A stretch of 64,000 nucleotides of DNA from Zhengella mangrovi (lineage in GTDB: Bacteria > Pseudomonadota > Alphaproteobacteria > Rhizobiales > Rhizobiaceae), in the NCBI RefSeq assembly GCF_002727065.1, contig NZ_PDVP01000003.1, positions 186,001-250,000 of the forward strand, written 5' to 3'. The notes below the pieces were generated by a model. That model was given only the letters and a program-made list of their open reading frames with translations, ran no database searches and was not told the DNA's origin. Positions 21,142 through 27,677 of the stretch are shown in pieces. Made by a program: the position numbers and the translations under genes. Each line of letters opens with the position of its first letter. Position 1 is the stretch's first letter.

Positions 21142-21552
21142 TCCCCTCCCGGCCCGGATAGCCCGGCCGGTCCTCTGTCAATCCGCGTTCGGCAGGTATG
21201 TCCCCCTGCTCGTCTTGGTCGCCGTAAACGCCTGTGTTTCCAATGCAAAAAGTCAACCGCCGGGTGCCGCACCCGGGCGGAGGATCATTCCGCGAACTGA
21301 AAACTGAAACAGACTGGCGATGTGAGTTTTTGGGTACCATGGGACATCTTGGGCGTCAATGGGATTTACCGCCCCTGCCCCGTCCCGGAGACGATTGCAC
21401 GGCCGGCATTGGAACTCGTCTGTCATGGTTTATGACGGCTTAAGATTAAGGAACCGTTAGGCATTCCCTTCACGGCCGCATCTTGCTCCGCACGGCCGTC
21501 GGCCCTAGGAGTTGACGGACAGTGCAAGCCGGCCTTCCGGCAGGGAGACGAA
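21142..21552. other. Divergent regulatory region between mraZ and the PLP enzyme gene
   Basis: This 411-base intergenic stretch separates the dcw operon (leftward) from the rightward PLP enzyme gene. It contains the four TGGG repeats listed separately and, at its right end, a good ribosome binding site (GCAGGGAG, 21539-21546) for the PLP gene. No gene or strong hairpin is visible. The dcw promoter is expected here, but I could not assign -35 and -10 boxes with confidence. Confidence 0.6.
21331..21363. promoter_or_regulatory. Candidate MraZ boxes: four TGGG direct repeats
   Basis: TGGG occurs at 21331, 21340, 21350 and 21360 on the plus strand, giving a periodicity of 9, 10 and 10 bases, one helical turn each. 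E. coli MraZ binds direct TGGGN repeats separated by 5 bases, the same 10-base period. The block is 190-222 bases upstream of the mraZ ATG. Use as operator is inferred from spacing and context. Confidence 0.75.
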
Positions 21553-22665
21553 ATGACGGATTCTGCAGAAAGCCGCGCCGCGCGGCTTCTTCATCTCAGG
21601 GCGCAAACCATGTCCAAGGGCGATCCTGTTGCCCTGCCGCTCACCATGGCATCGATGTATCACCTGCCGGGAGATCCGGCCGGTTTCGCCCAGTACGGAC
21701 GCTTCTCCAACGCCACCTGGGAGCATGTCGAGGGCGCGCTGGAACTGCTGGAGAACGCACCGTCCGTGATTTTTCCTTCCGGCATGGGAGCCATCGCCGC
21801 CGTCTTCTACAGCACGCTGCGCCAGGGCGACCGTGTGCTGTTGCCATCGGACGGCTACTACACCACGCGGGTGCTGGCGGATCGCTTCCTCACCCCGCTC
21901 GGCATCGCCTTTGATACGCGCCCGACCGCGAGCTTTCTCGACGGCGGGTTTTCCGGCTACCGCATGGTCTTCATCGAAAGCCCTTCGAACCCGGGCCTCG
22001 ACATCTGCGATATTGCCGCCGCCGCCAGGCAGGCAAGAGAGGCAGGCGCGCTGACGGTGGCCGACAACACCACGATGACGCCGCTTGGCCAGCAGCCGCT
22101 CGATCTCGGTTGCGACCTGGTGCTTGCATCCGACACGAAGGCCATGAATGGCCATTCCGATGCCCTCTTCGGTCATGTCGCCACGCGCAACGAAGCCCTG
22201 CTGACAGCGCTGAAGGACTGGCGCAAGCTTTCGGGCGCCATTCCCGGCCCCTTCGAGGCATGGCTGGTCCATCGCGGGATGGAAACACTCGAAGTCCGGT
22301 TTGACCGGATGTGCCGGACTGCCGGCGTGATCGCCGAGCGGCTGGCCGGCCACGCCGCCGTCCGGACCATCCGCTACCCGGGCCTGCCGTCAGATCCAGG
22401 GCACGCTCTTGCAGCCAGTCAGATGAGCCGCCACGGCTTCCTGATCGGGCTGACCCTGGCCAGCGAACAGGCAGCGGAACGGTTTATCAGCCATTGCCCG
22501 ATGATCCAGCCGGCGACGTCCTTCGGTGGCGTCCACACGTCGGCCGAGCGGCGGGCCCGCTGGGGCGACGCCGTTGACCCGGGATTCGTGCGCCTGTCCA
22601 TCGGCTGCGAGCCGGCGGAAGAACTCTGGCATGCGCTCGATGAAGCCCTGAACACAGCCGGATGA
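21553..22665 (+). CDS. PLP-dependent Cys/Met metabolism enzyme (cystathionine beta-lyase/gamma-synthase family)
   Basis: Fold type I PLP enzyme of the transsulfuration family, 370 residues. The YGRFSNATWEHVEGALELLE block near residue 50, the cofactor-stacking region SGMGAIAAVFYS, IESPSNPGLDI and the Schiff-base lysine in ASDTKAMNGHSD identify it. Which reaction it catalyses (cystathionine beta-lyase, gamma-synthase or a related lyase) cannot be read from motifs. A GCAGGGAG site precedes the ATG. It is convergent with rnpB; the stop is about 8 bases from the RNA 3' end. Confidence 0.85.
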   Translation: MTDSAESRAARLLHLRAQTMSKGDPVALPLTMASMYHLPGDPAGFAQYGRFSNATWEHVEGALELLENAPSVIFPSGMGAIAAVFYSTLRQGDRVLLPSDGYYTTRVLADRFLTPLGIAFDTRPTASFLDGGFSGYRMVFIESPSNPGLDICDIAAAARQAREAGALTVADNTTMTPLGQQPLDLGCDLVLASDTKAMNGHSDALFGHVATRNEALLTALKDWRKLSGAIPGPFEAWLVHRGMETLEVRFDRMCRTAGVIAERLAGHAAVRTIRYPGLPSDPGHALAASQMSRHGFLIGLTLASEQAAERFISHCPMIQPATSFGGVHTSAERRARWGDAVDPGFVRLSIGCEPAEELWHALDEALNTAG

Positions 22666-22673
22666 TCAGAAAA

Positions 22674-23118
22674 AGGTGTCAGCCGGCCTGTAAGCCGGGT
22701 TCTGTATGGCCCATGTCCCGAGGGGCATGAACGTGGCGACCATTCCTCTGGGATGTCCGTTGCCGGACACCTCGAGCAACCTACCCGGATGACTGGAGCC
22801 GGAAACAGCCCCGGCTTTCGCCGCGTCATCCCTATTCGGTCTTGCTCCCGGTGGGGCTTGCCATGCCGCCGACATTGCTGCCCGCGCGGTGGGCTCTTAC
22901 CCCACCCTTTCACCCTTGCCCCGCCGCCGTTCAGGCCTTCATCGCCTGCACTCTGGCAGGCCGGAAGGGTGGCGGGGCGGTTTGCTTTCTGTGGCGCTTT
23001 CCCTGGGGTTTCCCCCGCCGGGCGTTACCCGGCACCGTGTTTCCATGGAGCCCGGACTTTCCTCGACTGCGGCCTTTCGGCACCTGCAGTCGCGGCCGCC
23101 CGGCCGGCTGACATCGCC
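22674..23118 (-). ncRNA. rnpB: RNase P RNA (type A)
   Basis: Catalytic RNA that matures tRNA 5' ends. On the minus strand the 5' and 3' ends can form helix P1: GTCAGCCGGCC at 23102-23112 pairs perfectly with GGCCGGCTGAC at 22678-22688. Conserved cores are visible: GAGGAAAGTCCGGGCTCC (23064-23047) and AGAGGAATGGTCGCCAC (22749-22733), and the typical 3' segment ACAGAACCCGGCTTAC. A run of U follows the 3' end at 22674-22670. Ends are estimated to within a few bases. No protein gene overlaps it. Confidence 0.97.
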
Positions 23119-23146
23119 TCCTTAGCCGCTTGTCGGCAGCGTTCCA

Positions 23147-23177
23147 AGAAAAAACCCGCCGGCACCGGGCCGGCGGG
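23147..23177 (-). terminator. Rho-independent terminator of the first lytic transglycosylase gene
   Basis: A perfect 9-base-pair stem, CCCGCCGGC (23155-23163) with GCCGGCGGG (23169-23177) and a 5-base loop, is followed on the minus strand by a run of T (23154-23147). It lies between the stop at 23202 and the RNase P RNA 5' end near 23118, so it should stop read-through into rnpB. Confidence 0.88.
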
Positions 23178-23201
23178 TTTTTCCAGCGTCCTCGCGGCCG
23201 G

Positions 23202-23780
23202 TTACATGTAGCGCTTCACCTTGGCGCAGTAGCGGGCCGAGACCGGGTTCATCCGCTTGGCGCCATGCCCTGCATTGTACTTGAGGATCGTGCCGCAAAC
23301 GGACCCGCCGCCCAGCTTGTGTGCCATGGCCAGGTACTTCATGCCGAACTTGATGTTCGTTTCGGGATGATAGAGGCCCTTCGCGGAACCGCTGTAGCCC
23401 ATCATCCGGGCCGTCGACGGCTTCACCTGCATCAGCCCGATCTCGCCGGCCGAACCGCGCGCATTGGCCCGGTAGTTGCTCTCGACCCGGATCACGGCAT
23501 GGGCCAGTTGGGACGGAACCCCGTACTTGGCCGCGTACTGGTTGATCAGCGAGGAATACTTCCGGCCGGTCACGGGCTTTGCATAGCCCGCCGAAACCGT
23601 ATGGGTGCTTTCCTTCGTGACATGCTTGACCGAGCCGGTCTTGATGCTCCGGTCGACGGCGACCTTGTGGCGATAGTAGGACGCACCCGCCCTGTCCGAC
23701 TCCGCGTTCGCCGGAGAAATGGCGGCAAAAAGAACCATCCCCGCGACCGTGGCCGCAGCGGCAAGAAACCTGTTTTTCAT
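23202..23780 (-). CDS. Small lytic transglycosylase, SLT domain (copy 1)
   Basis: Predicted periplasmic GH23 enzyme that cleaves the MurNAc-GlcNAc bond of peptidoglycan. Signal peptide: residues 1-26 ending SPANA. The compact SLT domain (about 75-190) has the catalytic glutamate E100 in AVIRVESNYRANARGSAGE, then IGLMQVKPSTARMMGY and a C-terminal ILKYNAGHGAKR. Start at 23780 (192 residues) has a GGGG site 5 bases upstream. It is a tandem paralogue of the next gene, with near-identical catalytic domain and a shared upstream element. Confidence 0.93.
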   Translation of the reverse strand: MKNRFLAAAATVAGMVLFAAISPANAESDRAGASYYRHKVAVDRSIKTGSVKHVTKESTHTVSAGYAKPVTGRKYSSLINQYAAKYGVPSQLAHAVIRVESNYRANARGSAGEIGLMQVKPSTARMMGYSGSAKGLYHPETNIKFGMKYLAMAHKLGGGSVCGTILKYNAGHGAKRMNPVSARYCAKVKRYM

Positions 23781-24192
23781 AGTACCCCGATTTGGTTTGT
23801 GTGCCGGCAAGACGTTGCCGGCTGCCCTGAAAACAACAGTGGTGGGAAAGGCGCGGCCGCACCGCTCAACCTTTCATGGAGCGCTTCTCGCGGCGGCGGA
23901 CGGCGCGAGTATGGCGAGTCCAATCACGTTTCACGACGAATTGTTTCGCACTGCAGCAAGATATTGTTTTATATTGTTTTTCCACACCACCAAGGGCAAG
24001 CCGCTCGACGGACCCCGGCGACTGAACCGCCACTTTCAGGGCAATCAGGGCAGCCGCCACAGGGCCGATCACGCGAATTGGACACGCAGAAGCCCGCCGG
24101 GTTGCCGCCCGGACACCGGTTTCACCGCCTTGCCTGAAGGAGAGAACCACCGCCCGTCGAGGCTGCGCGGGATCGTCCGGCCAGCATGGCCG
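23781..24192. other. Gap between the two lytic transglycosylase genes
   Basis: This 412-base stretch contains the shared 36-base element at 23923-23958 and presumably the promoter of copy 1. Nothing else convincing is present: a minus-strand frame of about 94 codons has no ATG or ribosome binding site and no recognisable sequence. No strong terminator for copy 2 was found. Confidence 0.5.
23923..23958 (-). repeat. Conserved 36-base upstream element, copy 1
   Basis: On the minus strand it reads TGCTGCAGTGCGAAA, six variable bases, then GTCGTGAAACGTGAT. The same arrangement occurs upstream of the paralogous gene at 24900-24935; 30 of 36 positions agree and the two 15-base arms are identical. 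It starts 143 bases upstream of the copy 1 ATG. It may be a promoter or operator kept after gene duplication. Confidence 0.75.
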
Positions 24193-24753
24193 TCACATGT
24201 AGCGCTTGACCTTTGCGCAGTAACGCCTCGAAACCGGGTTCATCCGCTTGGCGGCATGCCCTGCATTGTACTTGAGGATCGTGCCGCAGATCGTTCCGCC
24301 ACCCAGTTTGTGGGCCTTGCCCAGGTATTTCATCCCGAACTTGATGTTGGTCTCCGGGTGAAACAGTCCCCTGGCCGATCCGTGGTATCCCATCAGCCGT
24401 GCGGTCGAGGGCTTCACTTGCATCAGTCCGATCTCGCCGGCCGATCCGCGCGCGTTGGCGCGATAGTTGCTCTCGATGCGAACGATCGCATGGGCAAGCT
24501 TCGGCGGAACGCCGTATTCAGCGGCATAGTGTTCGATCAGCGCCGAGTACTTGCGACCGGCGACCGGCAAGGCATATCCGGCAGAAACATTGTGGTTCAG
24601 TTCTTCGGAGTGATGCTCGCCGGATTGGTTGACGACCACATATCCCCGTTCGATGGATGAAACAGAGCCGGGTTCCGCATACGCCTGCGCTGCGGAAAAC
24701 GACACGCCTGCCGCGACGGCAATCGCCATCGCCCGGTAATTGAAAATCTTCAT
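24193..24753 (-). CDS. Small lytic transglycosylase, SLT domain (copy 2)
   Basis: Paralogue of the preceding downstream gene (186 residues). Signal peptide: residues 1-26 (ending AQAYA). The SLT domain has catalytic E94 in HAIVRIESNYRANARGSAGE, then IGLMQVKPSTARLMGYHGSA and ILKYNAGHAAKRMNP. From about residue 60 on it matches copy 1 almost residue for residue, while the signal peptides and linkers differ, as expected after an older tandem duplication. It is 194 bases downstream of the amidase gene and has its own conserved upstream element. Confidence 0.93.
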   Translation of the reverse strand: MKIFNYRAMAIAVAAGVSFSAAQAYAEPGSVSSIERGYVVVNQSGEHHSEELNHNVSAGYALPVAGRKYSALIEHYAAEYGVPPKLAHAIVRIESNYRANARGSAGEIGLMQVKPSTARLMGYHGSARGLFHPETNIKFGMKYLGKAHKLGGGTICGTILKYNAGHAAKRMNPVSRRYCAKVKRYM

Positions 24754-24899
24754 GTTGCCCCGGTCTTGGTACTCGTATGCCGGCTATCGCGCTCAAGCCG
24801 GCGACACTCTCCTTTGATCAAAAGGTGCGGCGCACACTCCGCTCAACCTTTCGGCGAGGGTTATGGACGAAACCGGACGGCAAGGGCAAGCCACGCGCG

Positions 24900-24935
24900 A
24901 TCACGTTTCACGACAGAACATTTCGCACTGCAGCA
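24900..24935 (-). repeat. Conserved 36-base upstream element, copy 2
   Basis: Second copy of the element at 23923-23958, starting 147 bases upstream of the copy 2 ATG and just after the amidase stop codon (24948). The arms TGCTGCAGTGCGAAA and GTCGTGAAACGTGAT are exact; only the central six bases differ. The near-equal distance to both start codons supports a regulatory role. Confidence 0.75.
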
Positions 24936-24947
24936 TAATAAACTGAA

Positions 24948-25712
24948 TTATGAAAAGGCGTCAGGAAGACGATCCAGAAGCGCTTCGAGTGTCTTCACGG
25001 TCGACGGGTCGGCGATGCCATCGACCTTCCGGGCCCGGTACCGGCGCTGGAACGCCGTGACGCAATCGCGTGTGCGCTCATCGAAGTTCCCGCTGATATC
25101 CACGCCGTAGCCCACGAGCGCAAGCATCGATTGCAGCTTTTCCACAGCTTCGCCCTTGGCTCCGGCCTGCAACAGGTCACCCTTATCAATGGCGGCCGGT
25201 TCGACGTAGATGCACAGGCCCGCATCGGCGAGCCGTGACCATGGGAATTTCTCGCCCGGATCGCATTTCCGGCCCGGTGCCACGTCCGAATGGGCGAGAA
25301 CGTTTTCCGGATGAATGCCGTGACGCTGCACGATGCCCCTTGAAAGATCGATGACGGCATCGATCTGGGCTTGCGGGAATTCGGGCAGTTCGCCCGCATG
25401 GCCGGGGTTCACGATCTCGATACCGATCGAGGCCGAATTGATATCGGTTTCGCCGGCCCAGTAAGCCGCGCCGGCGTGCCAGGCGCGGTCTGCCTCACGC
25501 ACCATTTGCACGATCCGGCCGTCTTCGTGGACGATGTAGTGGCAGGATACGTTGCTGGCAGGGTCGCAAAGCCAGCTCTCGGCGGCCTCGCCGGTCTCCA
25601 TGCCGGTGTAATGGAGCAGGAGAATGGTTGGCGCCTTGTTGTCGCGGCGTGGTCCGAAGTTGGGCGAGGTACGCACGTCGGCACCCGCATGATCGGGCCT
25701 GAATCCGGTCAT
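24948..25712 (-). CDS. N-acetylmuramoyl-L-alanine amidase with peptidoglycan-binding domain
   Basis: Zinc amidase of the Amidase_2 (AmpD/AmiD) family, 254 residues. LLLHYTGMETGEAA carries the first zinc His (near residue 33), followed by SCHYIVHEDGRIVQMV and RAWHAGAAYW. VLAHSDVAPGRKCDPGEKFPW carries the second His and the Asp. The C-terminal third (about 178-245) is a PG_binding_1 repeat. No signal peptide is evident, so it may act in the cytoplasm on recycled muropeptides or be exported by another route. It overlaps the upstream TerB/DnaJ gene by 4 bases. Confidence 0.92.
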   Translation of the reverse strand: MTGFRPDHAGADVRTSPNFGPRRDNKAPTILLLHYTGMETGEAAESWLCDPASNVSCHYIVHEDGRIVQMVREADRAWHAGAAYWAGETDINSASIGIEIVNPGHAGELPEFPQAQIDAVIDLSRGIVQRHGIHPENVLAHSDVAPGRKCDPGEKFPWSRLADAGLCIYVEPAAIDKGDLLQAGAKGEAVEKLQSMLALVGYGVDISGNFDERTRDCVTAFQRRYRARKVDGIADPSTVKTLEALLDRLPDAFS

Positions 25713-26419
25713 GCGGTGGCCAGTTCCTTTTCGATCGCGGCGTAGGCTGCATTGATGGCAGCCATGCGATCATGGGCGATCACGATGAACTCCTCCGGCA
25801 TCCCGCGGGCGATCAGCCGGTCCGGATGGTTTTCCCGAACCAGTTCGCGGTAGCGCTGGCGAACGAGTGTGAAGTCCACGCCCCGCTCGAGTCCGAGAAC
25901 CGTGTAGGGATCGCTCTCGCCGAGATCGACATGCCGGGCCGAGATCCGCCTGAACCCGTGATCGTCGAAGCCGAAAATGTCCGAGACGCGCTTCAGGAAA
26001 GCCATCTCGTCCTCGTGCACCACGCCGTCCGCCTTGGCGATATGGAAGAGCCCGTCGAGGATGTCTTCCATCACCGGGCATCCCGGCTCGCCGGCGCCGC
26101 ACAGCGACGACATCTGGCGCGCGTAGGATTCGTAGCCGGAGATATCCTGCTTGGCGAGATCGTAGAGACGGGAGACGTTACGCCGTTCGGAGTCAGGCAC
26201 ATGGAAGATCTGCTGAAAGGCACGGACCTCGTCCTGCGTGACAACGCCGTCCGCCTTCGCCATTTTGGCCGAAAGCGCGATCATCGCGATGGAAAAGGCA
26301 ACGTTGCGCCGCGTCTCGGGATCGCCCTCGAACACGGTGCGCACGGCATCCACGACTCCGGTCAGCGCACCGGTTGAGATGCGCGACACGAAAGTTCCGA
26401 GTTTCGTCCAGATAGACAT
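25709..26419 (-). CDS. TerB-like / DnaJ-domain protein (DjlA-like)
   Basis: A protein of 236 residues with an N-terminal TerB-like helical domain (about 35-150; AKMAKADGVVTQDEVRAFQ and HIAKADGVVHEDEMAFLK are its two acidic repeats) and a C-terminal J domain (about 165-230). The J domain begins DPYTVLGL and has the HPD signature in RENHPDRLIARG, so it could stimulate DnaK. Unlike E. coli DjlA no clear N-terminal membrane segment is seen. I chose the ATG at 26419; upstream codons to 26539 show nothing conserved. Coupled to the amidase by a 4-base overlap. Confidence 0.88.
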   Translation of the reverse strand: MSIWTKLGTFVSRISTGALTGVVDAVRTVFEGDPETRRNVAFSIAMIALSAKMAKADGVVTQDEVRAFQQIFHVPDSERRNVSRLYDLAKQDISGYESYARQMSSLCGAGEPGCPVMEDILDGLFHIAKADGVVHEDEMAFLKRVSDIFGFDDHGFRRISARHVDLGESDPYTVLGLERGVDFTLVRQRYRELVRENHPDRLIARGMPEEFIVIAHDRMAAINAAYAAIEKELATA

Positions 26420-26493
26420 GACCCTGTCTAGGCGATCCGTCTCGCGAGGAAAAGGGAGGCTGTTCAGGATTTGATCCTGAAAGGTTTCGCCAC

Positions 26494-26994
26494 CTATGGC
26501 AAGACCGCGGCCACGATATCGGGATCCGGCCGCAGGCACACCACTCCGTCACCATCCATGACGAGGATGTCGCCAGGGCGGACGATGGCGCCGCCGATCA
26601 GGACCGGGACATGTTCGGCTCCTTCACCAGCCTTCGCGCTCTTGCGCGGCGCGGTTCCGAGCGCCTTGATGCAGACGGCTTCGGCAAGGCACTCATGCGC
26701 ATCCCGAACGGCGCCGTCGATCACGACCCCCGCCCACCCGTTTCCGGCGGCCAGCTTTGCCAGGTTGCCGCCAAGCAGCGCAGAGCGCAACGAACCGCCG
26801 CCCGCGACGACAAGGATACGCCCCTCCCCCTCGGTTTCCAGCATCGCGCGGACCTGGGCGTTGTCTTCGAACACCAGCAACGTTGCCGCACGCCCTGCGG
26901 CCCCGCTTCGGCCGCCGTAGTCATTCCAGGCGAGTGCCAGCGAACGGCAACGGTTTTCGTAGGCGTCGCTGAGATCGGTCGTATGCAGTGTCAT
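26494..26994 (-). CDS. RraA-like protein / possible HMG aldolase family
   Basis: The protein has 166 residues and the RraA fold motifs VVAGGGSLRSALLGGNLAKLA and GVVIDGAVRD, where the last Asp binds metal in 4-hydroxy-4-methyl-2-oxoglutarate aldolases. The family includes both such aldolases and the RNase E inhibitor RraA, and sequence alone does not separate them here. It is next to a MarR regulator and an oxoprolinase-type gene, which favours a metabolic role. GGAAGG lies 5 bases before the ATG. Confidence 0.8.
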   Translation of the reverse strand: MTLHTTDLSDAYENRCRSLALAWNDYGGRSGAAGRAATLLVFEDNAQVRAMLETEGEGRILVVAGGGSLRSALLGGNLAKLAAGNGWAGVVIDGAVRDAHECLAEAVCIKALGTAPRKSAKAGEGAEHVPVLIGGAIVRPGDILVMDGDGVVCLRPDPDIVAAVLP

Positions 26995-27026
26995 CTTTGC
27001 CTTCCAGGCTTCAGGTCAGGAACCGG

Positions 27027-27572
27027 TCAGATGCTCGCCGCAGCCCGGGCAGCCTGGTCATACTGTCCGGAGAGCACCCGCATCAGGGCAGCAAGCTCCG
27101 AGAGCCGCTTCTCGTCAAGCCCGAGCTGCTTCATGCCCGAGACCAGGAGAGCCTCGCGAACCTCGCGGTATTTCAGGCACAGCGCTTCACCCGCTGCCGT
27201 GATGCGCACGGTCTTCTCCTTGCCGCGCCGTCCCGCCTCGACCAGCTTCTGGCCTTCGAGCTTTTTCAGCGCATAGGTGACCACGTGGGTATCCTCGATG
27301 TTGAACATCATGGTCAGTTCGCTGAGGCTCTTGTCGCGGGCACGGTGGTTGACGGCATGGAGGATCTGCACTTCCATGGCGGATAGCCCCTCGCCGCCGG
27401 CAGCCGCCATGCAACGGGCGATCCAGCGGTGATAGGCATTGGTCTGGATGACGAGTGCGAATTCCATTTCGGACAGGGCCGGCATCGCTCCGTCCGCCAG
27501 GTGCGCCGCAGAAACGACCGGGATCGCGGCCTCTTGTCCATGCTGTCGTCTGGTTTTTTCAGCCATACTCAT
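27027..27572 (-). CDS. MarR-type winged-helix regulator
   Basis: A 181-residue protein with a MarR-like winged helix core. ALVIQTNAYHRWIARCM and LSAMEVQILHAVNHRARDKSLSE lead into the recognition region IEDTHVVTYALKKLEGQKLV and the wing AGRRGKEKTVRITAAGEAL. It is transcribed away from the oxoprolinase gene across 105 bases that contain a 24-base palindrome, so it is the likely local regulator. The ATG is at 27572 or 27566. No clear ribosome binding site is seen, so a leaderless message is possible. Confidence 0.85.
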   Translation of the reverse strand: MSMAEKTRRQHGQEAAIPVVSAAHLADGAMPALSEMEFALVIQTNAYHRWIARCMAAAGGEGLSAMEVQILHAVNHRARDKSLSELTMMFNIEDTHVVTYALKKLEGQKLVEAGRRGKEKTVRITAAGEALCLKYREVREALLVSGMKQLGLDEKRLSELAALMRVLSGQYDQAARAAASI

Positions 27573-27574
27573 AC

Positions 27575-27598
27575 CAACATTTTATCGATATTTTGTTG
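27575..27598. promoter_or_regulatory. Palindromic operator candidate between the MarR gene and the oxoprolinase gene
   Basis: The perfect core TATCGATA (27583-27590) is flanked by four unpaired bases on each side and then CAACA (27575-27579) and TGTTG (27594-27598), a 24-base symmetric site. It overlaps a TTGACA hexamer (27596-27601) that could be the -35 box of the rightward gene, with TATCCT at 27621-27626 as a poorly spaced -10. Binding by the adjacent MarR protein is inferred. Confidence 0.55.
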
Positions 27599-27677
27599 AC
27601 ATTATGCAATCATCATGGCCTATCCTGCGCCAGGACGCAATGCGCGTTCATGGCCAGGCAAGATCAGGGAAACGGAC

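Noticed and set aside
23866-24150. A minus-strand frame of about 94 codons in the gap between the two lytic transglycosylase genes.
   Set aside because: It begins with GTG, has no ribosome binding site, overlaps the conserved 36-base element and resembles nothing I know.
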